From assembly GCA_021199335.1 (NCBI GenBank), contig JAJQIG010000060.1, forward strand, positions 1 to 64,000: DNA of 64,000 nt. Reading direction: 5' to 3'. Below the pieces are notes generated by a model, which saw only the letters and a list, made by a program, of their open reading frames with translations, was not told the DNA's origin and made no database searches. The stretch is from Oscillospiraceae bacterium. Its GTDB lineage: Bacteria > Bacillota > Clostridia > Oscillospirales > Ruminococcaceae. This document shows, in pieces, positions 16,709-26,662 of the stretch (position 1 is the first letter of the stretch; the number at the start of each line of letters is the position of its first letter). Made by a program: the position numbers and the translations under genes.

Positions 16709-17678
16709 TTTCCACCCCCAAAATATCATTGCAGATTGCCTTTAAATCCTCAATTGAAGATAGGCTGCCGCACCTTCCCCTTAAAGCCGCCGCATTCGGC
16801 ATACCCTTTAGGTACAACGAGCATTGCCTGCGCAGCTCACTCATTGCTACTCTTTCGCCTTTATATCGAACGGTAAGCTCCGCCTGATAGAGCATTATTC
16901 TAAGCCTTTCCTCAATGCTTGGTTCGGAAATATGCTCGCCCGTTTCAAGGAAATGCCTTATCTGACCGAAAATCCACGGCTTGCCGTAGCTTCCCCTGCC
17001 TATCATAACGAGGTCGCAGCCCGTTTCGGCATACATTTTTTCCGCAGCTTCGGGGGATGTCACATCTCCGTTGCCTATAACAGGGATTTTAACCGTTTCC
17101 TTAACTCTGCGGATAATATCAAGGTCAGCCTGTCCGTGATACATCTGCGACCTTGTTCGCCCATGAACCGTTATCGCCATAGCTCCCGCCTGCTCCATTG
17201 CCGCAGCAAACTCGGGGGCATTAACGCTGTTCTCGTCCCAACCCTTGCGTATTTTTACGGTAACGGGGACATCGCAGCTATTGACTGCGCTCCGCACAAT
17301 TTCGGCGGCAAGCTCCGTGTTTTTCATCAAAGCCGAGCCGCTGCCGTTCCCAGCAATTTTCGGAACGGGGCAGCCCATATTAATATCTATAATATCCGGT
17401 TTCCACTTCATTAAAATCGAAGCGGCTTTCCCGACAAATTCGGGTTCATCCCCAAAAAGCTGCAGCGCATACGGCCGTTCGCTTTCAAGGACGGTGCAAA
17501 GCTCCTCCGTTTTTCTGTCGGAATAGCAAAGCCCCTTTGCGGAAATCATTTCCGAAACCATATATGATGCGCCGTACTCCTTGCAAACCCTGCGGTACGC
17601 CCTGTCTGCGACGGATGCCATCGGCGCAAGAGCCGCCGTTTTTTCTATCTTTACATTTCCTATGCTGACAAAATTCAT
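16695..17678 (-). CDS. dusB: tRNA-dihydrouridine synthase (DusB type)
   Basis: A 327-residue FMN-dependent enzyme reducing uridines in tRNA. A TIM barrel runs from KTAALAPMASVADRAYRR. The catalytic Cys is in DINMGCPVPKIAGNGSGSAL (about residue 102), and FMN-phosphate contacts are in VTVHGRTRSQMYHG and MIGRGSYGKPWIF. The NGSGSALMKN stretch matches the DusB group of Firmicutes. It precedes rimI and tsaD, forming a tRNA/ribosome modification cluster. Confidence 0.95.
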   Translation of the reverse strand: MNFVSIGNVKIEKTAALAPMASVADRAYRRVCKEYGASYMVSEMISAKGLCYSDRKTEELCTVLESERPYALQLFGDEPEFVGKAASILMKWKPDIIDINMGCPVPKIAGNGSGSALMKNTELAAEIVRSAVNSCDVPVTVKIRKGWDENSVNAPEFAAAMEQAGAMAITVHGRTRSQMYHGQADLDIIRRVKETVKIPVIGNGDVTSPEAAEKMYAETGCDLVMIGRGSYGKPWIFGQIRHFLETGEHISEPSIEERLRIMLYQAELTVRYKGERVAMSELRRQCSLYLKGMPNAAALRGRCGSLSSIEDLKAICNDILGVENGLF

Positions 17679-17690
17679 CCGAACCTGCCC

Positions 17691-18572
17691 TCAGATATGC
17701 TCACCGTCGGAAACGGAGCCGTGAATATCATTTCCGTATTCGGCATAAATTTCTTCAAGGCGCTCATAATTCTTCGCAACATAGTCCTGCTTTTTCAATC
17801 CGACCGCAACAATGAGAGCGTTTATAACGCTCATGGGGGCGATAAGAGAATCCGCAAACGAAACCATATCGCTTCTTGCAATAAGAATATTGTCCGCATA
17901 TTCCGCAAGGGGTGAAGCAAGGCTGTCGGTTATGGCAATATTTTTTGCGCCCCTCGAAGCCGCAAATCGGAACGCCTTGACGGTATGAACGGAATAACGG
18001 GGGAAGCTTATGCCAATCATAACGTCACCCTCGCCTATATTGATTATCTGTTCAAACATTTCCGTTGTAGATGTTGTGTGTACAAGCTTCACATTATCCG
18101 CCATCATAGTGAAGTAGAAATGGAGGAAACGCGCCAAAACCGCAGCGGAACGCGCGCCTATGACATAGATATTCTTTGCGCTGCACAGGGCGTTGACTGT
18201 CTTGTAAAATTCATCCCTATCGCCCTCCTCAAGGGTTTTCTTTAGCTTGTCAATATCCATATTTATAATTTTTTCATACACATCAACATCGCCGAGCTGG
18301 TCGTTCATAACATCAATTCTCTGAACGGTAGTAAGCTTGTTGCTAGTGTATTCCTTTAAAGCTCGCTGAAGCTCGGGATAGCCCTCAAATCCAAGCTCGG
18401 CGGCGAATCTTACAACGGTGGATTCACTCACGCCAACGATTGAGCCGAGCTTTGAAGCGGTCATGAAAGCCGCCTTGTCGTAATGATTGAGCATAAACTC
18501 CGCAATTTTTTTATGGCCCTTTGAAAGCTCAGGCATAACCTCTCTTAAATTGTCGAATAATGATTTCTGCAT
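17691..18572 (-). CDS. RpiR/MurR-family transcriptional regulator
   Basis: A 293-residue regulator with an N-terminal helix-turn-helix (residues 1-80: ELSKGHKKIAEFMLNHYDKA, then SKLGSIVGVSESTVVRFAAE) and a C-terminal SIS sugar-isomerase fold (about 125-265: KNIYVIGARSAAVLARFLHF, then GDVMIGISFPRYSVHTVKA). Such proteins sense phosphosugars. No sugar gene is adjacent; its neighbours are dusB and DUF3006, so the target cannot be named. The seven-base gap to the DUF3006 gene places it in the housekeeping run. Confidence 0.92.
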   Translation of the reverse strand: MQKSLFDNLREVMPELSKGHKKIAEFMLNHYDKAAFMTASKLGSIVGVSESTVVRFAAELGFEGYPELQRALKEYTSNKLTTVQRIDVMNDQLGDVDVYEKIINMDIDKLKKTLEEGDRDEFYKTVNALCSAKNIYVIGARSAAVLARFLHFYFTMMADNVKLVHTTSTTEMFEQIINIGEGDVMIGISFPRYSVHTVKAFRFAASRGAKNIAITDSLASPLAEYADNILIARSDMVSFADSLIAPMSVINALIVAVGLKKQDYVAKNYERLEEIYAEYGNDIHGSVSDGEHI

Positions 18573-18578
18573 ATCTTT

Positions 18579-18794
18579 TTAACCCTCTTTCCACAGACTG
18601 TTCTGGAGCTTAAGAATGGCTTTACGTCGGTTTTCCGTGGCTTTCACATCCCTGGCAAAACGCCCGTCCTGCATTTTAACAACGACATCTCCCTCGCGGA
18701 TTTCCCCGACAAAAAGGGAGGCATCCGCATTAAAGCTGCCGCTGTCGTTCTCCACAGTTACTATTTTACCCTCAATTTTCTCAACTGTCAACAT
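18579..18794 (-). CDS. DUF3006 small protein
   Basis: A protein of about 71 residues matching the DUF3006 pattern: MLTVEKIEGKIVTVEN at the start, FVGEIREGDVVV in the middle, and DVKATENRRKAILKLQNSLW at the end. Function unknown; the family is typically encoded directly after a ComEC-like metallo-hydrolase, as here. The ATG at 18794 overlaps the hydrolase stop by 14 bases; a longer frame opens at 18821. The overlap implies coupled translation and perhaps a joint role. Confidence 0.8.
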   Translation of the reverse strand: MLTVEKIEGKIVTVENDSGSFNADASLFVGEIREGDVVVKMQDGRFARDVKATENRRKAILKLQNSLWKEG

Positions 18795-19818
18795 TTTTAT
18801 CAGTCTCCCTTTCGGTAACAATTTTTACTGTTTCTCCGTCCGAATAGGCGGTAACTGTTCCGTTTTGATCGGTGCGGTAATATTTTATGCCGTAATCGTC
18901 AAATTTCTCGATTGTTTCTGAATGCGGGTGGCCGTACGAATTGCCATCCCCGCAGGAAATAACCGCATATGTCGGGTTCACGCTTTCAAGGAAAGCGCCG
19001 CTTGATGATGTACTGCTGCCGTGGTGCGGGGTTTTAAGGACATCGGCTGAAAGAACCTCGCCGCTTTCAATCATATCGGCTTCGGCATCCTTTTCCGCAT
19101 CGCCCGTAAAAATAAACGCTGTATCTCCATGAACAAGCCTTATTCCGACTGACCAATCGTTAAGGTCGGTGTAATCATCCCTTATGGGGGCAATTATTTC
19201 AAACGCCGTATTATCATTTTCAACGCTGTCGTCGGCAAGGGAATAGGCATCCCCCGTCTTTGCGGCGGTGAGCCTTAGCCCCTTTCCACTTAAAGCCGTA
19301 AGAAATTTTTCGTAAACCTTTGTTGTCGGAGTCATTTCATCGCTTATTTTCGGAGCAATAACCGTACCGATTTCAAACGCTTCTATAACCTCGGGCATAC
19401 CGCCGATATGGTCAGAATGCGGGTGCGTTGCTATTACATAATCAATCCGACTTATTCCAAGCGCTTCTATATATCCCACAACGGTATCGCCCATGCCCTG
19501 CTCACCGGCATCGATAAGCACGGTCTGCCCATCATAGGAAATGAGGGAGGAATCCCCCTGTCCCACATCGAAATAGTAAACAATAAGGTCGGCGTCCTTT
19601 TCTATGAAGTTGTTTACGACCGCCGCGGGTTCATCGGCTGTATCCTCATTTTCAAGATACGCTCCGTATAAAGCCGCCGCCGCAAAAACACAGATAAGTA
19701 TCAAAACGGGAAAGGTTACGCCGAAATTCCATTGCGACCAAAAGCCTACCTTTTCCCTTGCCGTCCTTTCACGGCGGTATGACCGTGATTTTGATGCGGT
19801 TTTCTTTCTTGCTGCCAT
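18781..19818 (-). CDS. Membrane-anchored metallo-beta-lactamase-fold hydrolase (ComEC C-terminal-like)
   Basis: A 345-residue protein with a very basic cytoplasmic tail (MAARKKTASKSRSYRRERTA), one transmembrane helix (about residues 32-52) and an extracytoplasmic MBL domain. The metal motif HPHSDHIGG is near residue 130, and later ligands are in FTGDAEKDAE and TPHHGSSTSSS. The fold equals the nuclease-like domain of ComEC/Rec2, so an extracellular nuclease or phosphodiesterase is plausible. Its N terminus overlaps the ygiQ gene by 73 bases, an unusually long overlap encoding two basic tails. Confidence 0.88.
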   Translation of the reverse strand: MAARKKTASKSRSYRRERTAREKVGFWSQWNFGVTFPVLILICVFAAAALYGAYLENEDTADEPAAVVNNFIEKDADLIVYYFDVGQGDSSLISYDGQTVLIDAGEQGMGDTVVGYIEALGISRIDYVIATHPHSDHIGGMPEVIEAFEIGTVIAPKISDEMTPTTKVYEKFLTALSGKGLRLTAAKTGDAYSLADDSVENDNTAFEIIAPIRDDYTDLNDWSVGIRLVHGDTAFIFTGDAEKDAEADMIESGEVLSADVLKTPHHGSSTSSSGAFLESVNPTYAVISCGDGNSYGHPHSETIEKFDDYGIKYYRTDQNGTVTAYSDGETVKIVTERETDKNVDS

Positions 19819-21704
19819 TTTTTATCGCTTCCGTTTCTTTGAGAGGTATTTCGTTCCTTGCCCCTGCCCTTTGCGCTCCGCTGCTGCTTACGCTGCTGTT
19901 CCTCTCGGAGATACTGCGCATCGGGTTTAACAAGGCAATCCTTGGTGCTGCCTATAAGATCGGTGCGGTGCGCCTTTTGCAGCGCTTCGATAACCTTTCG
20001 CTGATTCTGCGGACGGAAATATTGCAGAAGCGCCCTCTGCATCGCCTTTTCCTCGGCTGTTTTGGGAACATACACCTTCTCCATTGTATAAGGGTCAAGC
20101 TCGGTATAAAACATACAGGTTGAGATTGTTCCGGGCGTGGGATAAAAATCCTGAACCTGCTCAGGGCGCATTTTAAGGCTTTTAAGGAAAAGCGCAAGCT
20201 CCACAGCCTCGTTGAGCGTGCTTCCCGGGTGGGACGACATAAGATACGGCACAAGATACTGCTCCTTACCGATCTGCCCCGTCATTTTATAAAATTTATC
20301 CTGAAATTTCTTGTATGCTTCAATATGCGGCTTGCCCATTTTATCAAGAACCGCCGCAGAGCAATGCTCGGGGGCAACCTTTAGCTGCCCGCTGACGTGA
20401 TATTCGATAAGCTCACGCATAAATTCATCGTTTTTATCCTCGATAAGGTAGTCATAGCGTATTCCGCTGCGTATAAACACACGCTTTACCTTCGGAATTT
20501 CCCTAAGCTTCCTCAGCATTTCAAGATATTCGGTATGGTCAACGACAAGCGCCTTGCAAGGCTCGGGCGCAAGGCATTTCTTCCCCTTGCACAATCCCGC
20601 TTTAAGCTGCTTGTCACAGCTTGTGCGGCGGAAGTTTGCCGTCGGACCTCCGACATCGTGAATATATCCCTTGAAATTCGGCAATGTTGTAAGAAGTCTT
20701 GCCTCCTTAAGAACACTTTCCTCGCTTCTTACAGTAACCTTTCTTCCCTGATGAAGGGCAATCGAGCAGAAATTGCAGTTTCCGAAACAGCCTCTGTTAT
20801 GGGTAATGGAAAATTCAACCTCTTTTATTCCCGGAACGCCGCCGTCCTTTTCATAAATGGGGTGATAAGTACGCATATACGGAAGGTCATAAACCTTGTC
20901 AAGCTCCTCGGTTGTAAGTGCGGGCGACGGCGGAAGCTGAACAAGCATCATGCTGTCCTGGCGCTGAATAACGGTTTTTCCGTAAATTTCGTCCTGCCAA
21001 TCATACTGAATTTTGCAGGACTTTGCATATTCCTCTTTTTTCTCCCTGCAGGCCTTGAGTGACGGACATTGAGCCGCTCCATAAGGGGTTTCCTCTGGTT
21101 TAACAAGGTAAGCCGTACCCCTTATATCCTTCAGGTCATGAATGTTCTCCCCGTTTGCAAGGCGAGTGCATATGGCGGCAATCTGATGCTCGCCCATGCC
21201 GTACATAAGCAAGTCAGCCCCACTGTCGCAAAGGATGGAGGGGCGCACCGCATCATCCCAGTAGTCGTAATGGGCAAAACGGCGGAGGGATGCCTCCAGC
21301 CCGCCTATTGCAATGGGAATATCGCCGTAAATCTCTCTGATTTTTCGGCAATAAACAATAACCGCTCTGTCGGGGCGTTTTCCCGCCTTTCCCCCCGCTG
21401 TATAGGCATCATCCGAACGCTTTCTTTTTGCGCTTGTGTAATGGGCAACCATGCTGTCAATGTTTCCCGATGTAACGAGGAAAGCGTATTTAGGTCTGCC
21501 AAGCTTTGTGAAGCTCTTATTGCTGCGCCAGTCGGGCTGGGCGATAATTCCCACAGTATAGCCAAGGCTTTCTATAACCCTTGAAACTATGGCGATGCCA
21601 AAGCTCGGATGGTCAACGTAGCTGTCGCCCGTAATGCAGATGAAATCGAGCTGTTCAATTCCGCGTTCGTCCATGTCCTCTTTTGATATTGGTAAAAATG
21701 GCAT
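19746..21704 (-). CDS. ygiQ: YgiQ-family radical SAM protein
   Basis: A protein of about 652 residues. The N-terminal third is a cobalamin-binding-like domain (FICITGDSYVDHPSFGIAIV). The radical SAM cluster motif is RGCFGNCNFCS (about residues 303-312), followed by EVLRKLREIPKVKRVFIRSG-type barrel segments and the conserved QYLVPYLMSSHPGS and VQDFYPTPGT. The C terminus is a very basic tail. The family is widespread but its substrate is unknown. I choose the ATG at 21704, preceded by GGGGAG; the frame is open 42 bases further upstream. Confidence 0.93.
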   Translation of the reverse strand: MPFLPISKEDMDERGIEQLDFICITGDSYVDHPSFGIAIVSRVIESLGYTVGIIAQPDWRSNKSFTKLGRPKYAFLVTSGNIDSMVAHYTSAKRKRSDDAYTAGGKAGKRPDRAVIVYCRKIREIYGDIPIAIGGLEASLRRFAHYDYWDDAVRPSILCDSGADLLMYGMGEHQIAAICTRLANGENIHDLKDIRGTAYLVKPEETPYGAAQCPSLKACREKKEEYAKSCKIQYDWQDEIYGKTVIQRQDSMMLVQLPPSPALTTEELDKVYDLPYMRTYHPIYEKDGGVPGIKEVEFSITHNRGCFGNCNFCSIALHQGRKVTVRSEESVLKEARLLTTLPNFKGYIHDVGGPTANFRRTSCDKQLKAGLCKGKKCLAPEPCKALVVDHTEYLEMLRKLREIPKVKRVFIRSGIRYDYLIEDKNDEFMRELIEYHVSGQLKVAPEHCSAAVLDKMGKPHIEAYKKFQDKFYKMTGQIGKEQYLVPYLMSSHPGSTLNEAVELALFLKSLKMRPEQVQDFYPTPGTISTCMFYTELDPYTMEKVYVPKTAEEKAMQRALLQYFRPQNQRKVIEALQKAHRTDLIGSTKDCLVKPDAQYLREEQQRKQQRSAKGRGKERNTSQRNGSDKKWQQERKPHQNHGHTAVKGRQGKR

Positions 21705-21780
21705 AAAATCTCCCCATAAAAGCGCAAACAAAGCCTTTCGCCGCAATCTGTCGGCGGATGGTTTTTGTATGCTTTAATAA

Positions 21781-24525
21781 TTAATCCTCTCCTATGCTCT
21801 GCATAGCCTCATCGAAAAGCTCGGAACCCCCGCCGAGGGCGTTTTCCTCGGATGCGGAAACCGTATCACTGTTAATAAGCTTTCGCTGAAGCCACATTTC
21901 CTTTGTGATAAGAACCGCCCTTGGCTTTGAACCCTCATAAGGTCCGACAACGCCAAGCTCCTCAAGCTGATCCATAACTCTCGCCGCCCTTGCATAGCCA
22001 AGCTTAAGCTTACGCTGCAGATAGGATACGGAGGCTTGTCCCGCTTCGCAAAGCACGTCCACAGCACGGTCTATAACATCGGCGTCGCTGCCGTCGCCTG
22101 CGGAAACGTCGGATGAGCTGTCGCCGCCCTTTTCTCCCTTAGGAACAGGGGTAGCCTTTTCAATTTCTTCTATAATTTCACTTGAATATTCAACAGTTCC
22201 GCCGCTCTTAATAAACTCAACAACTGATTCAACCTCTTTTGTTGATACAAAGCAGCCCTGAACACGAATCGGTTTTGGAATACCCTGCGGATAATAAAGC
22301 ATATCGCCGTTTCCAAGGAGCTTTTCTGCGCCCGCCTGGTCGATAATGGTTCGGCTGTCAACCTGTGATGAAACCGTAAGGGCAATTCTTGATGGAATAT
22401 TCGCCTTTATAAGACCCGTAATAACATCAACTGTCGGTCGCTGTGTTGCTATGATAAGGTGCATTCCTGCGGCTCTTGCCATTTGCGCAAGGCGGCAAAT
22501 TGAATCCTCGACCTCGTTTGAACAAGCCATCATAAGGTCAGCAAGCTCATCTATGGCGATAACGATTCTCGGCAAAGGCTCTACTCCGTCCGTTTCGGCG
22601 GCCATTTCGTTGTAGCCGTTAAGGTCACGCACATTGCTGTCGGCAAAGAGCTTGTACCGCTTAAGCATTTCCTGAACCGCCCACGAGAGCGCGCCCGCCG
22701 CTTTTCTCGGATCGGTTACAACGGGAATAAGCAAATGCGGAATGCCGTCATAAACCTTGAATTCAACCATTTTCGGGTCAATAAGAACAAGGCGCACATC
22801 ATCTGGGGACGCATTGTAAAGAATACTCATTATTATGCTGTTCGTGCAGACGGATTTACCCGAACCTGTCGTTCCCGCAATAATAACATGGGGCATTTTT
22901 CCTATGTCCCCGACAATAACCTCGCCGTCAATATTTTTTCCCACAACGAACGAAAGCTTGCTTTTTGCGCCTGTAAACTCATCGCTCTCAATCATTTCCC
23001 GAATGGAAACAACATCCTTTACACGGTTCGGAACCTCTATTCCCACTGCCGCCTTGCCCGGAATAGGCGCTTCAATTCTTACTCCCGCTGCGGCAAGGTT
23101 AAGGGCTATATCATCCGCAAGGGCGGTGATTTTCGAAATTTTTACGCCTGCGCTCGGCTGAAGCTCATATCTTGTAACGGTAGGGCCACGGTGAATATCA
23201 ACAATTCTTGTCTGAACGCCGAAGCTTTTGAGGGTATCGACAAGGGTATCGGCATTATTCTTCATTTCAGCTTCCGCATCATCGGAATTTCTTGCGTTAT
23301 CCGCTTCCTTGAGCAGACTTATTGGGGGAAAGCTGTAGATGAAGGCTTCCTGTTTATTCTCGGTAATTTCGTGCTGAATGTCGGCGGCTGTAGGAGCGTC
23401 GGGGATATCGAGCTCCTCCGTTGTATTAATTTTATCGGATGCAAGCGTGGACTGCTTCTTCTTTGCCATTGCTGCGGAAATGTCCCTTTTAAGCTGCATT
23501 TGCTCATCAGCGGCGGCTTTTTCCCGTTCCGAAGAAGCTGTCGATTGTGCGGGCTGCTTGCTCTGCTTAACGGGCGACGCCGCAGCTTTCTTTATAATGT
23601 CGTCAAGCTCGCTCGATGCGTGTTTAAGCTGCTCCTTGGCAAGCTCCTTGTCGGCGGCGACCGCTTTGTTTTCGGCAATAGCGGGCGCAGCGGCAGGAAT
23701 CGGGATAGGCTCCTCCGCTGTGTCCTTAGGCGGCTCGGTAAGAGTCCCCGTAGCCTTTATCTGCTCATGCTCGGAAAGCTTCTGCCCCGCAGGCATGGGA
23801 ATATCTATATTGAAATTTTTCCGCTTCTCCTTTGCGACCTTCTCCGGAACGTCCTGATTCGGAACGGACTTGCTTTTGGCGTTCTTTGCCCCGGGGGGAG
23901 GAACAAAATCCTCCGTTTCGGCATAGCTTTCCGCCCTTGCCGCGCTCGCTTTGTTTACGGCGTTGCGTATAATTTTGAAAAGGTCAATTACCGTTTTATT
24001 CGCCATAATCATTATAAATACAAAAATGAGCAGGATAATAATTATCGAAGCTCCCGCTTTTTTAAAAAGAGAAAGAAGCGGACCCGCTATTATAATGCTT
24101 AAAACTCCGCCGCCGCGAAGCTTTTTTCCCTCGGCATACATTGTAGGAAGAATCTCATCGAAAAGCCCCTCGCCTTGAAGCTCTCCGCCGAAAAATATCT
24201 GCACAAACGCCGAAAGAAGAAGTATTAAAATCATGCTCTGCAAAACTCTTGTGCTTACATAGAGCTCGGTTTTATCCATTGCTATCATTATCGAAACGTA
24301 AATCATTACTATCGGTACAAGAAAAACCGAAACTCCGAAAAGTCCCAAAAGGACATTATGTACGCTGTTCCACACAGACTCGCCTTTTATAAGGGTGAAC
24401 GCCATAGTGAGAATTCCCAGCGCAAAGAGCAGCGTTGACCACAGCACTCTGTCATGCCGATATTTATTTTCGTTCTGCTTTTCAATTTCGGCCTTTGTTT
24501 GGCGGGTTTGTTTTTTCTGTGCCAA
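21781..24525 (-). CDS. ftsK: FtsK/SpoIIIE DNA translocase
   Basis: A 914-residue DNA pump at the division or sporulation septum. The N terminus has four hydrophobic segments (residues 30-180), then a long charged linker rich in Ala, Glu and Lys (about 185-420). The RecA-like motor has Walker A in AGTTGSGKSVCTNS (about 550-562), Walker B in RIVIAIDELADLMM, and the conserved MHLIIATQRPTVDVITG. A C-terminal gamma winged helix (DVLCEAGQASVSYLQRKLKL, near 830-890) reads KOPS/SRS-type sequences. Only one copy is seen, so it may serve both division and spore formation. Confidence 0.95.
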   Translation of the reverse strand: MAQKKQTRQTKAEIEKQNENKYRHDRVLWSTLLFALGILTMAFTLIKGESVWNSVHNVLLGLFGVSVFLVPIVMIYVSIMIAMDKTELYVSTRVLQSMILILLLSAFVQIFFGGELQGEGLFDEILPTMYAEGKKLRGGGVLSIIIAGPLLSLFKKAGASIIIILLIFVFIMIMANKTVIDLFKIIRNAVNKASAARAESYAETEDFVPPPGAKNAKSKSVPNQDVPEKVAKEKRKNFNIDIPMPAGQKLSEHEQIKATGTLTEPPKDTAEEPIPIPAAAPAIAENKAVAADKELAKEQLKHASSELDDIIKKAAASPVKQSKQPAQSTASSEREKAAADEQMQLKRDISAAMAKKKQSTLASDKINTTEELDIPDAPTAADIQHEITENKQEAFIYSFPPISLLKEADNARNSDDAEAEMKNNADTLVDTLKSFGVQTRIVDIHRGPTVTRYELQPSAGVKISKITALADDIALNLAAAGVRIEAPIPGKAAVGIEVPNRVKDVVSIREMIESDEFTGAKSKLSFVVGKNIDGEVIVGDIGKMPHVIIAGTTGSGKSVCTNSIIMSILYNASPDDVRLVLIDPKMVEFKVYDGIPHLLIPVVTDPRKAAGALSWAVQEMLKRYKLFADSNVRDLNGYNEMAAETDGVEPLPRIVIAIDELADLMMACSNEVEDSICRLAQMARAAGMHLIIATQRPTVDVITGLIKANIPSRIALTVSSQVDSRTIIDQAGAEKLLGNGDMLYYPQGIPKPIRVQGCFVSTKEVESVVEFIKSGGTVEYSSEIIEEIEKATPVPKGEKGGDSSSDVSAGDGSDADVIDRAVDVLCEAGQASVSYLQRKLKLGYARAARVMDQLEELGVVGPYEGSKPRAVLITKEMWLQRKLINSDTVSASEENALGGGSELFDEAMQSIGED

Positions 24526-24566
24526 AATCGTTTCCTCCTATTTTATCAAATCCGAGAAGCTTCAAT

Positions 24567-25472
24567 TTAAAGGACAGCCGAAACGGTATCCGCAGCGGCT
24601 TTAAAGCTTACAATATCCCCCGAAACGGCTTCATAAATGCCTATTCCGAGGACGATTATTCCGATAATCAATGTGTAATACGCAAAAATGCGGAACTTAT
24701 CCGACACAACAAGGAGCTTTATAAGTCGGATTGCAAGATACCCTACAACCGCCGAAGCAGCAAATCCCGTTAGAATCGGAATTATGCCGACCGTTTCTTC
24801 ACCTTCGCCCGATACAACGTCCCCAAGCTCAAGCAATGCTCCCGCAAGTATAACGGGTATGCCGAGGATAAAGCTGTAGTCAACGGCTTCTTCCCTCTTG
24901 AGTCCGACAAAAAGCCCCGCCGAAATGGTTGAACCCGAGCGTGAAATTCCCGGAACAAGCGCAATTCCCTGGAAAACGCCTATAAAGACCGCCGCCCTTG
25001 CCGAAAGCTGCCCGCAGGTATGAGTTCCGTTTTCACACGCCCTGCTTGTGCAGAGAAAAAGCAGCGCCGATGTATAGAGGAACCCTATTCCCTCGGCGAC
25101 AATGCTTGAATCGGTCGAAAGGCCTTCAAAGAAATCCTTAAATATGTAAAAAATAAAAAGCGGCAAAATCGAAATCACTATCATAACAATCATTCTGCGT
25201 TCGGGATTCATTGACTTCCACTTGAATTTCCCCGTAAAAATATCCTTTATCATGCGGAAAAATTCAATTATAAGCCCTTTTATTCTCCCCCAAAACGCAG
25301 CGAACACCGCAATAAGAGTTCCGAGGTGGAGAACAAGCGTAACCATTACGCCGTTCTCACCGCTGAGCCCGAAAAGATGCTGGAAAACCGAAAGATGTCC
25401 CGAGCTTGATACAGGGAGGAATTCCGTCAATCCCTGAATAATCCCCTGAATAATCGCTTCAAATATCGTCAT
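24567..25472 (-). CDS. uppP: Undecaprenyl-diphosphatase UppP/BacA
   Basis: A 301-residue polytopic membrane phosphatase recycling undecaprenyl pyrophosphate for cell-wall synthesis; it also confers bacitracin resistance. The first signature is GLTEFLPVSSSGHLSVFQ (Glu and Ser/His at about 17-30), and the second is LVPGISRSGSTISAGLFVGL (catalytic Ser/Arg at about 170-180). About eight hydrophobic helices are visible. It is longer than the 265-280 typical because of a loop with two Cys (LCTSRACENGTHTCGQ) between helices. The 130-base leader contains an 8-bp hairpin (GCTGTTC/GGACAGC) of unknown meaning. Confidence 0.95.
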   Translation of the reverse strand: MTIFEAIIQGIIQGLTEFLPVSSSGHLSVFQHLFGLSGENGVMVTLVLHLGTLIAVFAAFWGRIKGLIIEFFRMIKDIFTGKFKWKSMNPERRMIVMIVISILPLFIFYIFKDFFEGLSTDSSIVAEGIGFLYTSALLFLCTSRACENGTHTCGQLSARAAVFIGVFQGIALVPGISRSGSTISAGLFVGLKREEAVDYSFILGIPVILAGALLELGDVVSGEGEETVGIIPILTGFAASAVVGYLAIRLIKLLVVSDKFRIFAYYTLIIGIIVLGIGIYEAVSGDIVSFKAAADTVSAVL

Positions 25473-25647
25473 AAAATTATATCCCCTTCGTTGTTAAGAC
25501 TAAAATCCTCTGCGCATAGGGATAAATCCGAAATTGGCAGAAAATCGCCCGAGGCAGCCCTGCTGTCCTTTTGAACAGCAAAGCTCATCTCCCTCTCTTG
25601 GGCATACAATAAATCATATTCATTTATTATAGTGTGAATAACCATTG

Positions 25648-26397
25648 CTATGCTTCTTCCTTATCATCATTGTTATCGGGATAGCGCGGGTCGGTGTTCT
25701 CAATAATTTCATAAAGAGCTTCTATCGCATCGGAAAGTCCGCCGAGATTGTCGATAAGACCTTCCTTAACCGCTGCTTCGCCGTCAAGAACCGAGCCTAT
25801 ATCCATGGTCAGCTCGCCGGTATTCATCATAAGCTGCTTAAACCGTTCGGGAGAAATTCCGCTGTTCCCGCAGACAAACCGTGTTATGCGGTCCTGCATT
25901 TTATCGAAGTAGGAAAGCGTCTGCGGCACACCGAGAACCGTTCCGCTCATTCTTACAGGGTGGATAGTCATCGTTGCGCTGGGAACAATAAACGAACGCT
26001 TCGCCGAAACGGCAAGCGGAACGCCGATTGAATGCCCTCCCCCAACAACGATTGAAACGGTGGGGGTTTTCATTCCCGCAATAAGCTCGGCAATGGCAAG
26101 CCCCGCTTCAACATCGCCGCCAACGGTATTAAGGATTATTACAAGCCCCTCAACCGAACGATCCTGTTCGACCGCAACAAGGGCAGGCATAATATGCTCA
26201 TACTTTGTTGTTTTATTCTGTGGCGGAAGAAGGTAATGCCCTTCAACCTGACCGATTATCGTAAGGCAGTGGATAAGGTGTTTGGAGTTGCGGGAAATAA
26301 TTTCGCCCGTGCGTTCGATAAGCTCCTCCCTGTCAAGGCGATCCTTATCCTCCGAGCCTTGGGACTGATTATCATTATTTTCATTTGGTTCAGACAT
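25648..26397 (-). CDS. tepA: TepA-like ClpP-class Ser protease
   Basis: A 249-residue ClpP-fold protease of the TepA (translocation-enhancing) group, common in spore-forming Firmicutes. The oxyanion region is [19 protein letters not shown]. The nucleophile Ser is in [16 protein letters not shown] (about 121) and the His in [11 protein letters not shown] (about 143). A polar Asn/Gln/Asp-rich tail precedes the fold. It has no signal peptide and probably acts in the cytoplasm on signal peptides or spore proteins. It starts the minus-strand run that continues through uppP and ftsK. Confidence 0.88.
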   Translation of the reverse strand: MSEPNENNDNQSQGSEDKDRLDREELIERTGEIISRNSKHLIHCLTIIGQVEGHYLLPPQNKTTKYEHIMPALVAVEQDRSVEGLVIILNTVGGDVEAGLAIAELIAGMKTPTVSIVVGGGHSIGVPLAVSAKRSFIVPSATMTIHPVRMSGTVLGVPQTLSYFDKMQDRITRFVCGNSGISPERFKQLMMNTGELTMDIGSVLDGEAAVKEGLIDNLGGLSDAIEALYEIIENTDPRYPDNNDDKEEA

Positions 26398-26465
26398 TTT
26401 AACCCTCCGAAATAGCTTTTTGTCCTTATTATTTCATCATGAGGGCATAAATATACATAATAATT

Positions 26466-26494
26466 ATTATATCCTATAGGTGGCAAAAAGTCAA
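26466..26494 (-). promoter_or_regulatory. tepA promoter
   Basis: On the minus strand TTGACT (26489-26494) and TATAAT (26466-26471) have a 17-base spacer; GGAGGG lies before the tepA start. Confidence 0.75.
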
Positions 26495-26633
26495 CAGATT
26501 TCCATTATTTTGAATTAAATTTTCGCCGCAGATTCTGCGTACTCGGCTTCATTATTCGCAAAAACGGAACTAAAGTATACCATTTCATCCTAACGATTGA
26601 CAAACAAAGGCCGAAAATCAAAATTTAGGACAA

Positions 26634-26662
26634 TTGTTTTTGGAAAAATGAAAGGCTATAAT
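26634..26662 (+). promoter_or_regulatory. Promoter of the guanidine-degradation operon
   Basis: TTGTTT (26634-26639) and TATAAT (26657-26662) are 17 bases apart, about 60 bases upstream of the first DUF1989 gene. The weak -35 suggests an activator or alternative control. Confidence 0.6.

Noticed and set aside
25473..25647. SAM-type riboswitch in the uppP leader (AAGAGAGG seen)
   Set aside because: Only the first short word matches; the later conserved SAM-I segments are missing.
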